NCBI GenBank assembly: GCA_009697495.1
Contig: SHUN01000187.1
Location: 1 to 6,290 of the forward strand
Origin: Bryobacterales bacterium
GTDB taxonomy: Bacteria > Acidobacteriota > Terriglobia > Bryobacterales > Bryobacteraceae
Length of the DNA: 6,290 nt
Direction of reading: 5' to 3'
Shown here: in pieces, positions 4,984 through 6,290 of the stretch
Position numbering within the stretch: the stretch's first letter is position 1
Layout of the letters: each line of letters begins with the position of its first letter
Notes under the pieces: generated by a model
The model's input: only the letters and a program-made list of their open reading frames with translations
Database searches by the model: none
Told to the model about the DNA's origin: nothing
Made by a program: the position numbers and the translations under genes

Positions 4984-6290
4984 ATGCTCGATACGAGTAT
5001 CATCGCCGTCTACTTCATCCTGGTCTTCGCGATTGGCTTTTATTACTCGCGCCGCGAACGCACCTCTTCGGACTATTTTCTCGCTGGGCGTGATGTTGGC
5101 TGGTTCGCCGTCGGCACTTCGCTTTTCGCGACGAACATTAGCAGTGAACACTTCATCGGTCTCGCGGGATCGGGCGCGTCCACGGGCTTGGCGGTCGGCT
5201 GTTACGAATGGTCGGCCAGTTTTTGCCTGCTGCTGCTGGGCTGGCTCTTCGTGCCGTATTACTTGAAGAGCGGTGTCTTCACGATGCCGGAATTTCTGGA
5301 GAAAAGGTTCTCGCCGGCGTGCCGTTGGTATCTGACCGGCATCTCCATCGTGGCCTACATTTTCACGAAAATCAGCGTCTCGTTGTTCGCGGGCGGCATT
5401 CTGATTCGCGAGATTGTCGGCTGGGACTACATGACATCGGCGATTCTCCTGGTCGTTGCAACCGGAATCTATACGGTCACCGGCGGCTTGGCCGCGGTCA
5501 TTTACACCGACGTATTTCAGGCCATTTTGCTGATCGCTGGCGCCGTTGTCATTACCGTGATCGGACTCGATCAAGCCGGCGGCTTTGAAGGGCTGCGAGC
5601 CACTCTCCCGCCAGACTTTTTCCATATGATCAAACCAGCCAGCGACGGCGTTTATCCTTGGCCTGGCACGATTTTCGGCACACTGATTCTCGGCACGTGG
5701 TATTGGTGCACCGACCAGGTTATCGTTCAAAAAACGCTCGCGGCGGCGAACGTCTCCCAGGCGCGCAAGGGCGCATTCTTCTGCGCCGCGCTGAAGATCC
5801 TGCCGGTCTTCATTCTGATCCTCCCCGGCCTGATCGCGAAGTCGATCTATCCTGCCGAAGTCACCGGCGACAATGCGTATCCGCTGCTCGTCATGCGCCT
5901 CATGCCGCCGGGTTTGAAGGGTCTCATGGTCGCCGCCTTGCTGGCCGCGTTGATGTCGTCACTGAGTTCCGTTTTCAATTCCTGCTCAACGCTCATCACG
6001 ATGGATGTGTATAAAAAACTGCGCCCGCAGGCATCCGAACGCCAACTGGTGAGCGTCGGACGGTGGTCGACGATTGGCATCGTTGTCATCAGCATTTTTT
6101 GGATTCCGTTTATCAAAAATCTAAACACCGAGGTGTATCAGTATTTGCAAAGCGTCCAAGCGTACATTGGCGCGCCGATTACGGCGACGTTCGTGACGGG
6201 CATTCTCTGGCGCGGCGCGACCGCCCGGGCCGCTATCGTCACGTTGATCACCGGCGGCTGCATCGGCGCGGCGCGGTTCATCATGGACGT
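4984..6290 (+). CDS. Sodium:solute symporter, SGLT-like sugar transporter, C-terminus cut by window edge
   Basis: The frame runs open from ATG 4984 to the right edge (435 codons visible); an in-frame TAA at 4966 excludes an earlier start. It is an inner-membrane protein with many hydrophobic segments, of the sodium:solute symporter family (LeuT fold). Family marks are GTSLFATNISSEHFIGLAG (44-62), GLAVGCYEW (68-76), YWCTDQVIVQKTLAAA (from 240), GLKGLMVAALLAALMSSLSS and FNSCSTLITMDVYKK. Residues matching the Na2 sodium site of vSGLT are present: Ala49, Ile52, Ala322, Ser325, Ser326. Asn51 and Glu75 match sugar-contacting positions of vSGLT, and His56 takes the place of its Gln69, as in human SGLT1. 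The wording of several motifs (WCTDQVIVQ, ASERQL, ISIFWIPF) is closer to animal SGLTs than to vSGLT. A sodium-driven sugar uptake role fits the sulfatase next door. No Shine-Dalgarno is visible; TTGAAA at 4932-4937 inside the sulfatase 5' end is a possible -35 but its -10 is poor. Confidence 0.92.
   Translation, partial: MLDTSIIAVYFILVFAIGFYYSRRERTSSDYFLAGRDVGWFAVGTSLFATNISSEHFIGLAGSGASTGLAVGCYEWSASFCLLLLGWLFVPYYLKSGVFTMPEFLEKRFSPACRWYLTGISIVAYIFTKISVSLFAGGILIREIVGWDYMTSAILLVVATGIYTVTGGLAAVIYTDVFQAILLIAGAVVITVIGLDQAGGFEGLRATLPPDFFHMIKPASDGVYPWPGTIFGTLILGTWYWCTDQVIVQKTLAAANVSQARKGAFFCAALKILPVFILILPGLIAKSIYPAEVTGDNAYPLLVMRLMPPGLKGLMVAALLAALMSSLSSVFNSCSTLITMDVYKKLRPQASERQLVSVGRWSTIGIVVISIFWIPFIKNLNTEVYQYLQSVQAYIGAPITATFVTGILWRGATARAAIVTLITGGCIGAARFIMD

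Noticed and set aside
4975..5730. Minus-strand open frame (251 codons) opposite the symporter
   Set aside because: Its translation is low-complexity, rich in Asp, Asn, Arg and Gln, as expected from the complement of a hydrophobic membrane protein in GC-rich DNA.

Overview
The window is GC-rich, gene-dense bacterial DNA with five clear protein-coding neighbours plus a small toxin-antitoxin pair counted among them as two genes (six CDS in all). Five genes lie on the minus strand and one on the plus strand. Two short Arg-Arg-containing export signals (MVSRRAFLST...LFAQ on the sulfatase, INRREFGLLLAAARA on the deacetylase), the secreted sulfatase and the SGLT-like symporter suggest a glycan-degrading soil or aquatic bacterium. 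The style is most like Acidobacteriota of the Bryobacterales/Solibacter type, with Verrucomicrobiota or Planctomycetota as alternatives. This assignment is inference; there is no marker gene here.

Layout, left to right. Positions 1-1025 (minus, cut by the window edge): a polysaccharide deacetylase-like (NodB/CE4) protein with a C-terminal extension. 1042-2841 (minus): a complete ABC-F ATPase of the Uup type. 2892-3541 (minus): a toxin-first type II toxin-antitoxin operon, with a RelE/HigB-like toxin (3209-3541) overlapping its HTH antitoxin (2892-3209) by one base. 3542-3633: a short gap holding a perfect 9-bp inverted repeat and an overlapping 8-bp inverted repeat, the likely operator of the toxin-antitoxin pair. 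3634-4959 (minus): a secreted Cys-type sulfatase. 4960-4983: a 24-bp divergent gap largely filled by a near-perfect palindrome. 4984 to the right edge (plus, cut): a sodium:solute symporter resembling animal SGLT sugar transporters.

How they may work together. The divergent sulfatase and symporter look like a functional pair: the exported sulfatase would remove sulfate from a sugar or glycan, and the symporter would bring in a released sugar using the sodium gradient. Their tiny shared gap makes joint control likely. The toxin-antitoxin pair sits between this locus and the Uup-type ATPase and looks like a self-contained insertion with its own operator. The Uup and deacetylase genes are 16 bases apart and probably co-transcribed, but have no obvious shared function.

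I see no RNA genes, CRISPR arrays, insertion sequences or convincing intrinsic terminators. I do not see a clearly new multi-gene system. The parts most worth a second look are the operator region of the toxin-antitoxin pair and the palindrome in the sulfatase/symporter gap.
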